Below are positions 1-7,413 of a stretch of DNA of 19,664 bases, one piece after another. The stretch covers positions 1 to 19,664 of the forward strand of contig CAKNAD010000020.1 of the NCBI GenBank assembly GCA_929200515.1. The letters run 5' to 3'. Within the stretch, counting starts at the first letter, position 1. Each line of letters begins with the position of its first letter. The translations under genes were made by a program, and so were the position numbers. Below the pieces are notes generated by a model, which saw only the letters and a program-made list of their open reading frames with translations, had not been told where the DNA came from and made no database searches. The DNA is from Candidatus Gorgonimonas leptogorgiae. GTDB taxonomy: Bacteria; Pseudomonadota; Gammaproteobacteria; Pseudomonadales; Endozoicomonadaceae.

Positions 1-55
1 CATGCTTTAAGTATATTAGACTAGCAGGTATAACAATTTAGATGCGTTTACCCTG

Positions 56-1255
56 CTATTGCTTAGGAATTATTGATAATAAATTATCAGCCTGATCTAT
101 AAAAAAGTTATAATTGCTAAGTGCGTTCATGCCTAACAAGCCATCTAAACCGTCTATATCGGTTTCAGACTCAGCAACATCTAAATCTTTTATTTCATAA
201 TTACCTAAGAAAAAACTTTTAATTCTATATAAATTAGCAACAACCTCACCATTAGCGGTAATTAGATTAACTTTACCTATTTTGGTTAAACCGTGTTTTT
301 TTTGAATAGCTGCTAAAGTTTTTGATGTCAATACAGTAAAGGTAGTACCGGTATCTATTAATAATTTTAGTTCTATACCAGATGCTCTTGCGGACACGGT
401 AAAATGATTACCATACTTTGATAGCGGAACGGTAAACCCTTCAAGATTGTTTTGTTCATCAGAGTTAAGAATAGAATTTAACAATTGTTTAGCTTTATTT
501 CCATATGTATTGCTATCTGTAAGCACGAATAATTCAGATTTAGCCTCTTCGACATAGCCTAAGCCTAAGTATATTTTTGCTAAAGCAAAGCGGTAGAAGC
601 TATATGAGGGATACCGTTGTACTAAATAAATAAATAAATCAAGTAGCTCATCGAGGTTATTATTTTTATTATATACTAGGTAAGAAAGCTGATAAATTTG
701 TTTATCACTCCAATTAAGCCAAGCTTCGTTTCTAATATCTGCTTGCAAAAACAACACTAGTGCTTGATAAAACTCACTATTTTTCTTATATGTTTCTGCT
801 AATTTAACAATAAAAGTAAAATCATCAGCAAAATGCTCTAAGTATAATTTTAAAACAAGCACTTTAACATCATATGGTTTAGTTGCTAAATATTCAAATA
901 AATAATTTTGTAGTTTTATGGATAGTTCTGTTGAATCTTTATATGATTCTTGATAGATAATTAAACTATTATTATATTCCTTTTCTGCTAAACATTGCTT
1001 GAATCTTTGCAAGTAGTCATCTTGCTTAGCTAAATTCGTGCTAGTAGCATCAACTAGAGTTTTATCTCGTGATTTTACTATGTTTTCTTGTTTTTCTTGC
1101 GATATATTGCTGTCAGGTTTATTAATGAGCAAGGTATAATTTATAAGGGATCCTATAATAATACCTAAAAACAATATTAATATCGACCTATATAGTACTT
1201 TTTTGTTGTTTTCAGTTTTCAAGTTAATCTCCATATTTAGAATTATAATTCCCAT
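56..1255 (-). CDS. Membrane-anchored TPR / retropepsin-like aspartic protease
   Basis: A 399-aa protein with three parts. Residues 1-22 are polar to mixed and are followed by one hydrophobic segment (about 24-44), giving an N-in membrane anchor. Residues 80-265 are helical with TPR-like spacing (for example LGLGYVEEAKSEL at 230-242). Residues 272-399 form a clan AA aspartic protease domain with the catalytic motif LIDTGTT (Asp301-Thr-Gly303) and the late hydrophobic-hydrophobic-Gly element GLLGMNAL (372-379). Retropepsin-like bacterial domains of this sort carry one DTG per chain and work as dimers, so the protease probably faces the periplasm. Substrate is unknown. Two starts are possible: ATG at 1255 or ATG at 1234 (residue 8). 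Neither has a convincing Shine-Dalgarno, and the later one keeps the whole anchor. It lies 214 bases downstream of plsX and is probably transcribed separately. Confidence 0.8.
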   Translation of the reverse strand: MGIIILNMEINLKTENNKKVLYRSILILFLGIIIGSLINYTLLINKPDSNISQEKQENIVKSRDKTLVDATSTNLAKQDDYLQRFKQCLAEKEYNNSLIIYQESYKDSTELSIKLQNYLFEYLATKPYDVKVLVLKLYLEHFADDFTFIVKLAETYKKNSEFYQALVLFLQADIRNEAWLNWSDKQIYQLSYLVYNKNNNLDELLDLFIYLVQRYPSYSFYRFALAKIYLGLGYVEEAKSELFVLTDSNTYGNKAKQLLNSILNSDEQNNLEGFTVPLSKYGNHFTVSARASGIELKLLIDTGTTFTVLTSKTLAAIQKKHGLTKIGKVNLITANGEVVANLYRIKSFFLGNYEIKDLDVAESETDIDGLDGLLGMNALSNYNFFIDQADNLLSIIPKQ

Positions 1256-1469
1256 ATGAAATAGTAATCAGCCACAATTTAAGTGTAGTACACAATAAAT
1301 ATTTTTACACAAATTACTGTTATATTTATTTTTTTAACTATAATATTTTAAAAAAACATCTGTATTTATTACAAATGTAAGATACAAGCTTTTGTAAGAA
1401 CAGGAAAAGTTTATAATTTAGAGATAAGTTTAGCGAATTATTGATAATCATATTAATATGGAAACATGA

Positions 1470-2471
1470 TTATTCCGCTTTCACAATATTTATTGTATTA
1501 ATAATGGCGTGAAAAAACGATTCTCTATTGGCGTTGCCATGACTTTTTATTACTTTTCCGTTTATTCCTAACAACTCAGCACCATTTAGTATGCTAGAAT
1601 CAGTTTTATTACGCAATCTTTTAAAAATCATGCTAGCACATAATAATAAAATTTTACCATAAAAAGATTTATTAAACTCCCTTTTAATGGCATACATAAA
1701 ATAATTTGATACCCCTTCAGCAGTTTTTAAAGCTATATTCCCGGTAAACCCTGAACAAAGTATAATATCTGACTTACCATTTAGAAGATTATTACCTTCT
1801 GTGTAACCTAAATAATCGATAGATTCATCTTGTAGTAACAAGTTATTAGCAGATTTAATAGCTTTATCGCCTTTATGGGATTCTGTTCCTATATTTAATA
1901 AGCTGATTTTGGGTTTAACCTGTGGCTTATTCGTAGCAAACCACGATATGCCTAATAGAGCAAATTGATATAATTGCTCGGCAGAACAATGGATGCTAGC
2001 CCCTGCATCTAGTAATAATGCAAATCCTGTTTTAGATGGAAGTTTTACAGCTATTGCTGGGGTGTCTAGTTCAGGAACTGTCCCTAAAATAATTTTACTA
2101 AAACTAACTAAAGCCGCAGTATTGCTAGCACTTACTAGAGCATGTGCTTTGCCTTGATGCACTATATTTAAAGATTTCCAAAGAGAGGTTTCTTTACCTT
2201 TTTTTAATGCATCTTTAGGGGTGTCATGCATTTGAACAATTTGATCAGACTCAACTATTTGAACACGGTTTTGAATATTAGAATTTTTAGGTAGATTTTC
2301 ATTTATAAAATTAGTATTACCCACTAAGATAAATGATACATCGGGATAACCCTCTATAGCATCTAGTACTGCATTTAACCTAGTGATAGGAGTTTGGTCG
2401 CCACTCATTATATCGACGGCGATAACCGGATGACGTTTGGTTTTTAGTTTATCTAATTTAAGATGATTCAT
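1470..2471 (-). CDS. plsX: Phosphate acyltransferase PlsX (divergent)
   Basis: 333 aa, slightly shorter than the usual 340-356. PlsX converts acyl-ACP and phosphate to acyl-phosphate, the acyl donor for PlsY at the first step of phospholipid synthesis; it is a peripheral cytoplasmic enzyme. Family landmarks: VDIMSGD (19-25, usual VDxMGGD), VSASNTAAL (113-121, usual SAGNTGAL), LLDAGAS (153-159, usual LDLGAN), LLNIGTESHKG (191-201), GFTGNIALKT (241-250) and NGAELLGINGKVIKSHG (296-312). The C-terminal motifs are standard, but glycines in the two N-terminal loops are replaced by Ser or Ala. Its ATG overlaps the rpmF stop by one base (TAATG), so the two are likely translationally coupled. fabH, which often follows plsX, is absent here. 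Identity is firm; full activity is not certain. Confidence 0.93.
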   Translation of the reverse strand: MNHLKLDKLKTKRHPVIAVDIMSGDQTPITRLNAVLDAIEGYPDVSFILVGNTNFINENLPKNSNIQNRVQIVESDQIVQMHDTPKDALKKGKETSLWKSLNIVHQGKAHALVSASNTAALVSFSKIILGTVPELDTPAIAVKLPSKTGFALLLDAGASIHCSAEQLYQFALLGISWFATNKPQVKPKISLLNIGTESHKGDKAIKSANNLLLQDESIDYLGYTEGNNLLNGKSDIILCSGFTGNIALKTAEGVSNYFMYAIKREFNKSFYGKILLLCASMIFKRLRNKTDSSILNGAELLGINGKVIKSHGNANRESFFHAIINTINIVKAE

Positions 2472-2656
2472 TATTCATTTGATGATGAATCTTCGATAAC
2501 TCTTTTACCTTTATAAAATCCTTTAGCTGTTATATTATGGCGAAGATGCTTTTCTCCAGTAGCAGGATCTAAAGATAGATTAATACCCTTTAAGCCATCA
2601 TGGGATCTGCGCATACCGCGTTTTGATCGGGTTTTACGATTTTGCTGAACTGCCAT
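2471..2656 (-). CDS. rpmF: 50S ribosomal protein L32
   Basis: 61 aa, with the standard L32 N-terminus (MAVQQNRKTRSKRGMRRSHD) and the usual basic, Arg/Lys-rich composition; component of the large ribosomal subunit. The usual length is 56-60. The Shine-Dalgarno AGGAG lies 10 bases before the ATG. There is no obvious CxxC zinc pair. It sits between yceD (31-base gap) and plsX (1-base overlap), the order conserved in many proteobacteria. Confidence 0.97.
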   Translation of the reverse strand: MAVQQNRKTRSKRGMRRSHDGLKGINLSLDPATGEKHLRHNITAKGFYKGKRVIEDSSSNE

Positions 2657-2687
2657 TTTGCATATGCTCCTATTTTTACTCTATAAT

Positions 2688-3230
2688 TTAATCACATTTT
2701 AAGTGCTTTAAAATAGCAAATGGATTTTTACTATTACTTGTTTTTTGCGAACATTGATCGCTATTACCTGATTTATCTTTACAGGAATAATTTGCAATTC
2801 CTGCGCAATCTTTAATATCGTGATATGCTACTATAGGCATTGCAAGCAGAATTTCTTCCTGAAGCATATCAGAAACCGCTAACTTGCCATTATTTAATAG
2901 CACAGATTCGTGTTGTTCTGAAAGTTGCACTTCTTTCTCTTGGTTATCTATACAAGCTAACGTAAATTTCGATGAAATAGGATATAAAACTAGCTGCATA
3001 CAGCGTTGACATACTAGCTGTAGTTCAGTGTTTATAACGCCATCGATAAAGACACGCTTGTTTTTATTGCGATAAAACTTAAAAGACCCTGTTACTGTGG
3101 CATTTTTGTTGCTTTTGTATTCACTAACCTCATTTAGGCTAGATAACAACAAATAACCCTCAATAATAGAATTTTTTCTTGCTAATTTTTCAGCGTCAAG
3201 AATTTTGGGTAATAACTTTAACATTTCCAT
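2688..3230 (-). CDS. yceD: YceD / DUF177 family protein
   Basis: 180 aa, close to the family's usual length. The Cys pair LVCQRCMQ (Cys74, Cys77) sits in the centre of the fold, followed by a Leu/Glu-rich stretch DMLQEEILLAMPIV (121-134), AYHD and Cys142, and a C-terminal NPFAILKHLK (169-178). This is the DUF177 pattern. The family is genetically linked to ribosome / 23S rRNA maturation in bacteria and plants and is nearly always upstream of rpmF, as here. ATG at 3230 and ATG at 3224 are both possible starts; GGAA before the second is weak. The gene ends 31 bases before rpmF and begins 47 bases after bamB, so one transcript from bamB to plsX is plausible. Confidence 0.92.
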   Translation of the reverse strand: MEMLKLLPKILDAEKLARKNSIIEGYLLLSSLNEVSEYKSNKNATVTGSFKFYRNKNKRVFIDGVINTELQLVCQRCMQLVLYPISSKFTLACIDNQEKEVQLSEQHESVLLNNGKLAVSDMLQEEILLAMPIVAYHDIKDCAGIANYSCKDKSGNSDQCSQKTSNSKNPFAILKHLKCD

Positions 3231-3277
3231 AAGATCATGAATAATAAACTTTTAACAACAAAATGTCAACTATTAGC

Positions 3278-4450
3278 TTAATATTTACTAGATGATGATA
3301 GTGCCTTAATAGCATATAGTTTATCACTAGCTACTGCATATATAGTATCATTTATATAGACAGGCTGAGACATTAATTTGCCTCCAAGCTTTGTTCTCCC
3401 TATGATTTTACCATTTATTTGTGATATTACATGCAAATACCCTTTTTCATCACCAGCAATAAGATAATCATTAATAGATACTACCGATGTTAATCTGCGG
3501 TAAAGTAATTGTTTTTGCTCCCAGAGCACATTGCCATTTTTTTTATTAAATGCGATTATCTTGCTAGTATCATCAACTAAATAAATAGCATCAAAACTTT
3601 CAGTTAAATCTTGATAAGTAGACGCCTTTTCACTCCATACTATATTACCAGAATTATCAAATTTAGTTATTCTGCCTTGATAAGTAGCAGCATAAATACC
3701 GTTGTTAGTAATAATCGGTGCTGAAATGCTACTGACTACTCGTTGCAACTCTGTTTTACCATGCGGTAAAGCAATGGCAAACTTCCATAGTAATTTGCCA
3801 GTATTAGAATTAAGCACATGGATTTTACCATCAGAAAAACATGCTACTAGTATGTTGTCATTTACAGAAACCTGGGGTCTAGATGAACCTCTGAGCCCTA
3901 GTTTATCTGGTGTTGAGCTATAGCTCCAAATTACGAGACCATTAGTTGTATCTAATACATGGATGTTATCATTTTCTGTTTGCACCGCAATATTATTATT
4001 ATAAGTTACAGGAGAGTTAATAATACTTCCAGTAAACTCATGATTCCATATTTTATTACCTGTTTTGGTGTCAATAGCATACAATTTTCCTTGTGAGCTA
4101 CCTACAAATAATTTATCTGATGCTATTGCAATACCTCCAGTGATGCTATCATCGTTAACAATGGTAGAGTTCCAAATAAGACTGCCATCTATGGCATTTA
4201 ATTTTGTTACTTTGCCTTTTAAACTAGCAGCATAGATAAAATCGTTTTGTATAGCTGGAATCATTTTGCCATAATATTTATTATTAGCTGTTATTCCTAT
4301 TGTTTTTTTCCATTGTACTTGTAAATTTACTAATTCTTGATCAATTTTTTCTAGTGGTGTGGGATCAGGTTCATTACCTTTAAATAACCCGCAACTAGTA
4401 ACTAATACTGTTAAGTACACACAAAAAAATAATTTATTAACTTTATGCAT
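3278..4450 (-). CDS. bamB: Outer membrane protein assembly factor BamB
   Basis: 390-aa lipoprotein of the BAM complex, which inserts beta-barrel proteins into the outer membrane. The N-terminus is a lipoprotein signal peptide ending in the lipobox LVTSC with the acylated Cys at 20. The rest is a PQQ-like beta-propeller: repeated blades carry the pattern A-x-D-x-x-T/N-G-x-x-x-W, for example AIDTKTGNKIW (126-136), LDTTNGLVIW and LNSNTGKLLW. Length equals the family norm. AAGG lies 11 bases before the ATG. BamB is often beside der or hisS; here it heads the yceD-rpmF-plsX group instead. Its barrel clients would include the autotransporter encoded 6.5 kb away. Confidence 0.95.
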   Translation of the reverse strand: MHKVNKLFFCVYLTVLVTSCGLFKGNEPDPTPLEKIDQELVNLQVQWKKTIGITANNKYYGKMIPAIQNDFIYAASLKGKVTKLNAIDGSLIWNSTIVNDDSITGGIAIASDKLFVGSSQGKLYAIDTKTGNKIWNHEFTGSIINSPVTYNNNIAVQTENDNIHVLDTTNGLVIWSYSSTPDKLGLRGSSRPQVSVNDNILVACFSDGKIHVLNSNTGKLLWKFAIALPHGKTELQRVVSSISAPIITNNGIYAATYQGRITKFDNSGNIVWSEKASTYQDLTESFDAIYLVDDTSKIIAFNKKNGNVLWEQKQLLYRRLTSVVSINDYLIAGDEKGYLHVISQINGKIIGRTKLGGKLMSQPVYINDTIYAVASDKLYAIKALSSSSKY

Positions 4451-4526
4451 TGAAAATAGCCTTATAATATAGAAACCTTAAAACCATGGTGTAACAATCA
4501 ATGTTCTAGTAAGCACATGAGAATAT

Positions 4527-4554
4527 AATATACTTGATTAAGCTAACCATGCAA
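4527..4554 (-). promoter_or_regulatory. Possible sigma-70 promoter for bamB
   Basis: On the minus strand, TTGCAT (4549-4554) and TATATT (4527-4532) are separated by 16 bases, giving a leader of about 70 bases before the bamB ATG. In DNA this AT-rich a match of this quality may arise by chance. Confidence 0.35.
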
Positions 4555-4731
4555 TAAATAATCGATAAATATTCAGTCTGAAGGTGTATTTTTTAAACAA
4601 GTGATTTTTTAGTTTCTAAATTATATTAAAAGTTGATGAATATTATTGTTAAAAAAATCTACTTCATCGTTAAAACACTTTAAAATGCACTTGCTTTCCT
4701 GTGGTATTTTGCCTTGAATTAGATCTTTTCT

Positions 4732-5745
4732 TTAACCCTGAAAGCTAGCATTTCCTATATAATGGGGTATAGCATTGATAAACATGTGTTTATTATTTAT
4801 AACAAACGCAGGGTTTTCTGGATCAAGACCATGGTGAATACATGCTTTTTCTAGCTCTTGCTCTAGAGAAAAAGCTATACCGTTTTTTTTACTGCTTCTG
4901 CAGGATTTTATAGCATCATTTATAACTTCAGTTCGAGAACGTCCAAAGCTCCTTGTTTTTACAGGTTTCTGATGCTCACCATAGGCAGAACAACTAGTAA
5001 GAGGTTGCATACCAAATGGAATATTAAGAGCAAATTTTTCTAGTGGGGCTATTGCCTCCTTAAAATTTTGCAAAATTTCTTCGTCTAATTCATCATTATT
5101 AAGATATAAAATAGCGGCATCTACTAAAGAACCGGTAAATATGGTGTTACATATTTTACTGTTAATTATATATTCATGTAATTTATGACTAGGATGCATT
5201 ATACTTGCAAGTAAATTCATAAGTGGCTCATAGCCTTCTGGGGTTACACTAATAGAAATTCTGGAATTAATACTGTGTCTCTTATGTTGAGTAGCTTCTG
5301 GATAAATATACCACCATCTTGGTTTACATAGTTCATCTGAAGATATATCTTCTTTGCACTGTTGTATCGAAAGATATTTTACACTAAATTTAGTTGTAAA
5401 TTTAGCGGTACGGGCATACATTTTAAATATATCTTCATTTTTTGTTGCTATTTTTTCTAATGTTAAAAAATCTTGATGTTGTTCTTCTGGAGTTTTATTT
5501 TTAGTTTTATATATAAAACGTCTTTTATATAAGTGATATATCTTGTTAGTGCTAATTTCATCAGATGTAAGACCCAGCGCAATTATTAACCAATAAAGCA
5601 TGGCTTGTTTAGGGTTTTTTGCAATTTCTCGGTAATCTGTTGTTACAGACTCTAGAGGCTGATGGTTGGTAATTTCTGTAGTTAGCGACTGTGGAAAACA
5701 ATAATCTGTTCTAGAAAGTTCTGTAGCTACACAATTAGATAACAT
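4732..5745 (-). CDS. HopA1-family effector-like protein
   Basis: 337 aa from the chosen start. ATG at 5745 is preceded by AAGGA at a 7-base spacing and lies 10 bases after the upstream gene's stop; the longer reading from 5793 would overlap that gene by 38 bases and has no such site. Landmarks recall the HopA1 family (Pseudomonas syringae HopPsyA/HrmA and relatives): KPRWWYIYP (141-149), a segment SKICNTIFTGSLVDAAILYL (196-215) in the place of the family's acidic 'RxDxxVlYL' stretch, SFGRSR (266-271) and GLDPENPAF (306-314). No signal peptide or membrane segment is seen. HopA1 proteins are type III effectors in plant pathogens, and related domains occur in some class V lanthipeptide synthetases. 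This is not HopAI1, the phosphothreonine lyase. Assignment is from remembered motifs; function is inferred. Confidence 0.5.
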   Translation of the reverse strand: MLSNCVATELSRTDYCFPQSLTTEITNHQPLESVTTDYREIAKNPKQAMLYWLIIALGLTSDEISTNKIYHLYKRRFIYKTKNKTPEEQHQDFLTLEKIATKNEDIFKMYARTAKFTTKFSVKYLSIQQCKEDISSDELCKPRWWYIYPEATQHKRHSINSRISISVTPEGYEPLMNLLASIMHPSHKLHEYIINSKICNTIFTGSLVDAAILYLNNDELDEEILQNFKEAIAPLEKFALNIPFGMQPLTSCSAYGEHQKPVKTRSFGRSRTEVINDAIKSCRSSKKNGIAFSLEQELEKACIHHGLDPENPAFVINNKHMFINAIPHYIGNASFQG

Positions 5746-5755
5746 AATAATATCC

Positions 5756-7084
5756 TTAATGTTTATAATTAGGTTGTAAAATATATTTTTCAATGGCTGC
5801 TAAAGCATTTTGATCAACTAAATAATCAGTTAGTTTATCTAATCCTACTATTAAAGATTCATTTGCATCAGCCTTTTTAGATTTATAATTTCTGCCTAGA
5901 ATTTTAGACAACAAATAGTTTTTAAGTGGCTCACCACCAAATTCTTCAGCTTTTTCCATCAAGGTAATACATAAATCCTGCTTCCATTCTTGTAGTTCAT
6001 AGTAAGGAATAGTTTGTTTTAAAGATAAATATTCAGCAAAAGAGTGATCACCTGTAGTAATGGCATCTATTGATTTTAGCATTAAGGCATAGAAAACATC
6101 CTTAGGTTGTTTATCCATTATATAAAAATTAATTATATGTTTTTCTAAGGTTGTTGTTATTGAGTCAAAAGTATTTAACAAAGTAAGCTGTGGGTTATTA
6201 TATAGAAAAATATTTTTTGTATGAGTTGTAATTGCTCGGCATTTTTTTATTTTAGTCATTAATTTTGTTAAAAAAGATTGCTCATTATCTCCTAAAAAAG
6301 CATAAATCATAAAATAACAAGAAGTTAAATTATTTGTTATTAACCTTACCTGAGTATTATATAAAAATAAATAGGTTGAACGTAAAGAGCTGTATCTATC
6401 ATTTATATAACCTAAAAAACAATTTTGCTGGTTGATATTTATTGATAAATTACTCTCAAGATTCTTTAATGCAAAAGTAGCATTTTCTTGTATGTTTTTT
6501 ATCTCTTTAGCTTCTAAAGGAATATAGCCATATTGATTATTAGCAAAACCTAAAGAACAAAAAAATATTGAATTAACTTTTGTTAGGTTTTTACATTTTT
6601 CTGTATATGCGGAAGCATCTTGAAAATTTTCATTAAGATCATCAGATACAATACGAGCATGTGTTTCTGTAATAAGTAATAACTTGCTATAATCTACTTT
6701 AGTTATTCTATTTATATGTTCTATAATTGTAGCAATATCGTTAGGGTTATTAATTAAGTTAATAGGAATAATTGTTATTATAGGATTAGTCATTAATGCT
6801 AATTTGTTTTTAGTTTGTAGATCAAAAATAGTCTCTAATTGTTTTGTAGATAATTTAAAATTAAGCTCTATATCAAACTTAATAAGGCTAACGTTATGGT
6901 TATTTCTGATAAATCTATCTTTAAGTTTCTTTCCATATTCGCTATCTCCGGAGCCCCCTAAAGCACAAGGGTTAATTATAATAATATTTTTACTAATAGA
7001 TAGTTGCTGTTGTTGTTTCTCTAACTCTTTTACATTTTCTAAAAAATTTAGTTTTGAAGTAGAATAATTGTTTATAGCTAACAT
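5756..7084 (-). CDS. Putative GT-B glycosyltransferase-like protein
   Basis: 442 aa, no signal peptide or transmembrane helix. Two signatures suggest the GT-B fold. After a short Gln-rich N-terminus and a beta strand (IIIINP, 34-39) comes GGSGDSEYGKKLKDRF (43-58), like the first nucleotide-loop of GT-B enzymes (GxGDxxxGxxL). Near the C-terminus is a strand-loop-helix ITTGDHSFAEYLSL (333-346) followed by IPYYE, which resembles the donor-binding TGD/GxSxxEAL...PxxxE region of EarP-like and related transferases. YAFLGDNE (251-258) may be the start of the second Rossmann half. The acceptor cannot be told. It is the first gene of a unit with the HopA1-like gene 10 bases downstream. GGAA lies 9 bases before the ATG. 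If the fold is right, candidate acceptors are host or bacterial proteins, or LPS, given waaF next door. Confidence 0.5.
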   Translation of the reverse strand: MLAINNYSTSKLNFLENVKELEKQQQQLSISKNIIIINPCALGGSGDSEYGKKLKDRFIRNNHNVSLIKFDIELNFKLSTKQLETIFDLQTKNKLALMTNPIITIIPINLINNPNDIATIIEHINRITKVDYSKLLLITETHARIVSDDLNENFQDASAYTEKCKNLTKVNSIFFCSLGFANNQYGYIPLEAKEIKNIQENATFALKNLESNLSININQQNCFLGYINDRYSSLRSTYLFLYNTQVRLITNNLTSCYFMIYAFLGDNEQSFLTKLMTKIKKCRAITTHTKNIFLYNNPQLTLLNTFDSITTTLEKHIINFYIMDKQPKDVFYALMLKSIDAITTGDHSFAEYLSLKQTIPYYELQEWKQDLCITLMEKAEEFGGEPLKNYLLSKILGRNYKSKKADANESLIVGLDKLTDYLVDQNALAAIEKYILQPNYKH

Positions 7085-7413
7085 TATTGTTAATTCCGTT
7101 AAGTCTTTTGTATGATGTATGCAATTAAAGCAATTATTTGTTTGTTGCCGTTAATTTTATAATATTGTTTTTAACTAGTTTTTATAAAGACCCAGGTAAC
7201 CATAAAAAGTTCTTTTTTGTTCTGTTGCTTAAATTAAATCTAACAAAAATAGTCAAAGAAATGATTAATTATCTGGATACAATTATTTTATAGTATTTTT
7301 TAAGATAGGTACATATTTTATTTTCTGATAAAATAGTGCTAATAAAAAATAAATTATCTTAAGTTATTTTTTCAGTAAGCGCCTATTAAAAACAACCTAC
7401 TAAGTTATTAAAT
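7085..7413. other. Divergent intergenic region, 329 bases
   Basis: It separates two divergent genes and must hold both start signals. It is very AT-rich with many T and A runs. TAAAAT at 7329-7334 could be a -10 box for waaF, but no good -35 lies 16-18 bases before it, and waaF lacks a clear Shine-Dalgarno. On the minus strand TATTATAAAAT-like sequence occurs around 7160. I see no RNA gene, convincing ORF or strong inverted repeat. Confidence 0.5.

Noticed and set aside
1..3. CAT at the left edge as the ATG of a following minus-strand gene
   Set aside because: Three bases cannot support a gene call, and only a weak ribosome site precedes it.
22..58. Imperfect inverted repeat TAGCAGGTA ... 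TACCCTGCTA after the aspartic protease gene as a terminator
   Set aside because: It has a bulge, an 18-base loop and no T-run on the minus strand; it may only be a weak hairpin, and overlaps the stop.
1445..1472. Inverted repeat TAATCAT/ATGATTA with an inner CATATTAATATG palindrome at the plsX 3' end as a terminator
   Set aside because: The stem is purely AT-rich apart from one C:G pair, overlaps the stop codon and is not followed by a T-run.
5746..5793. Upstream ATG at 5793 adding 16 residues to the HopA1-like protein
   Set aside because: It lies inside the preceding gene, whereas the ATG at 5745 has AAGGA at ideal spacing just after that gene's stop.
7085..7413. tRNA or small RNA in the divergent intergenic region
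   Set aside because: No cloverleaf arms, GG-TTC-like loop or GC-rich stems were found.
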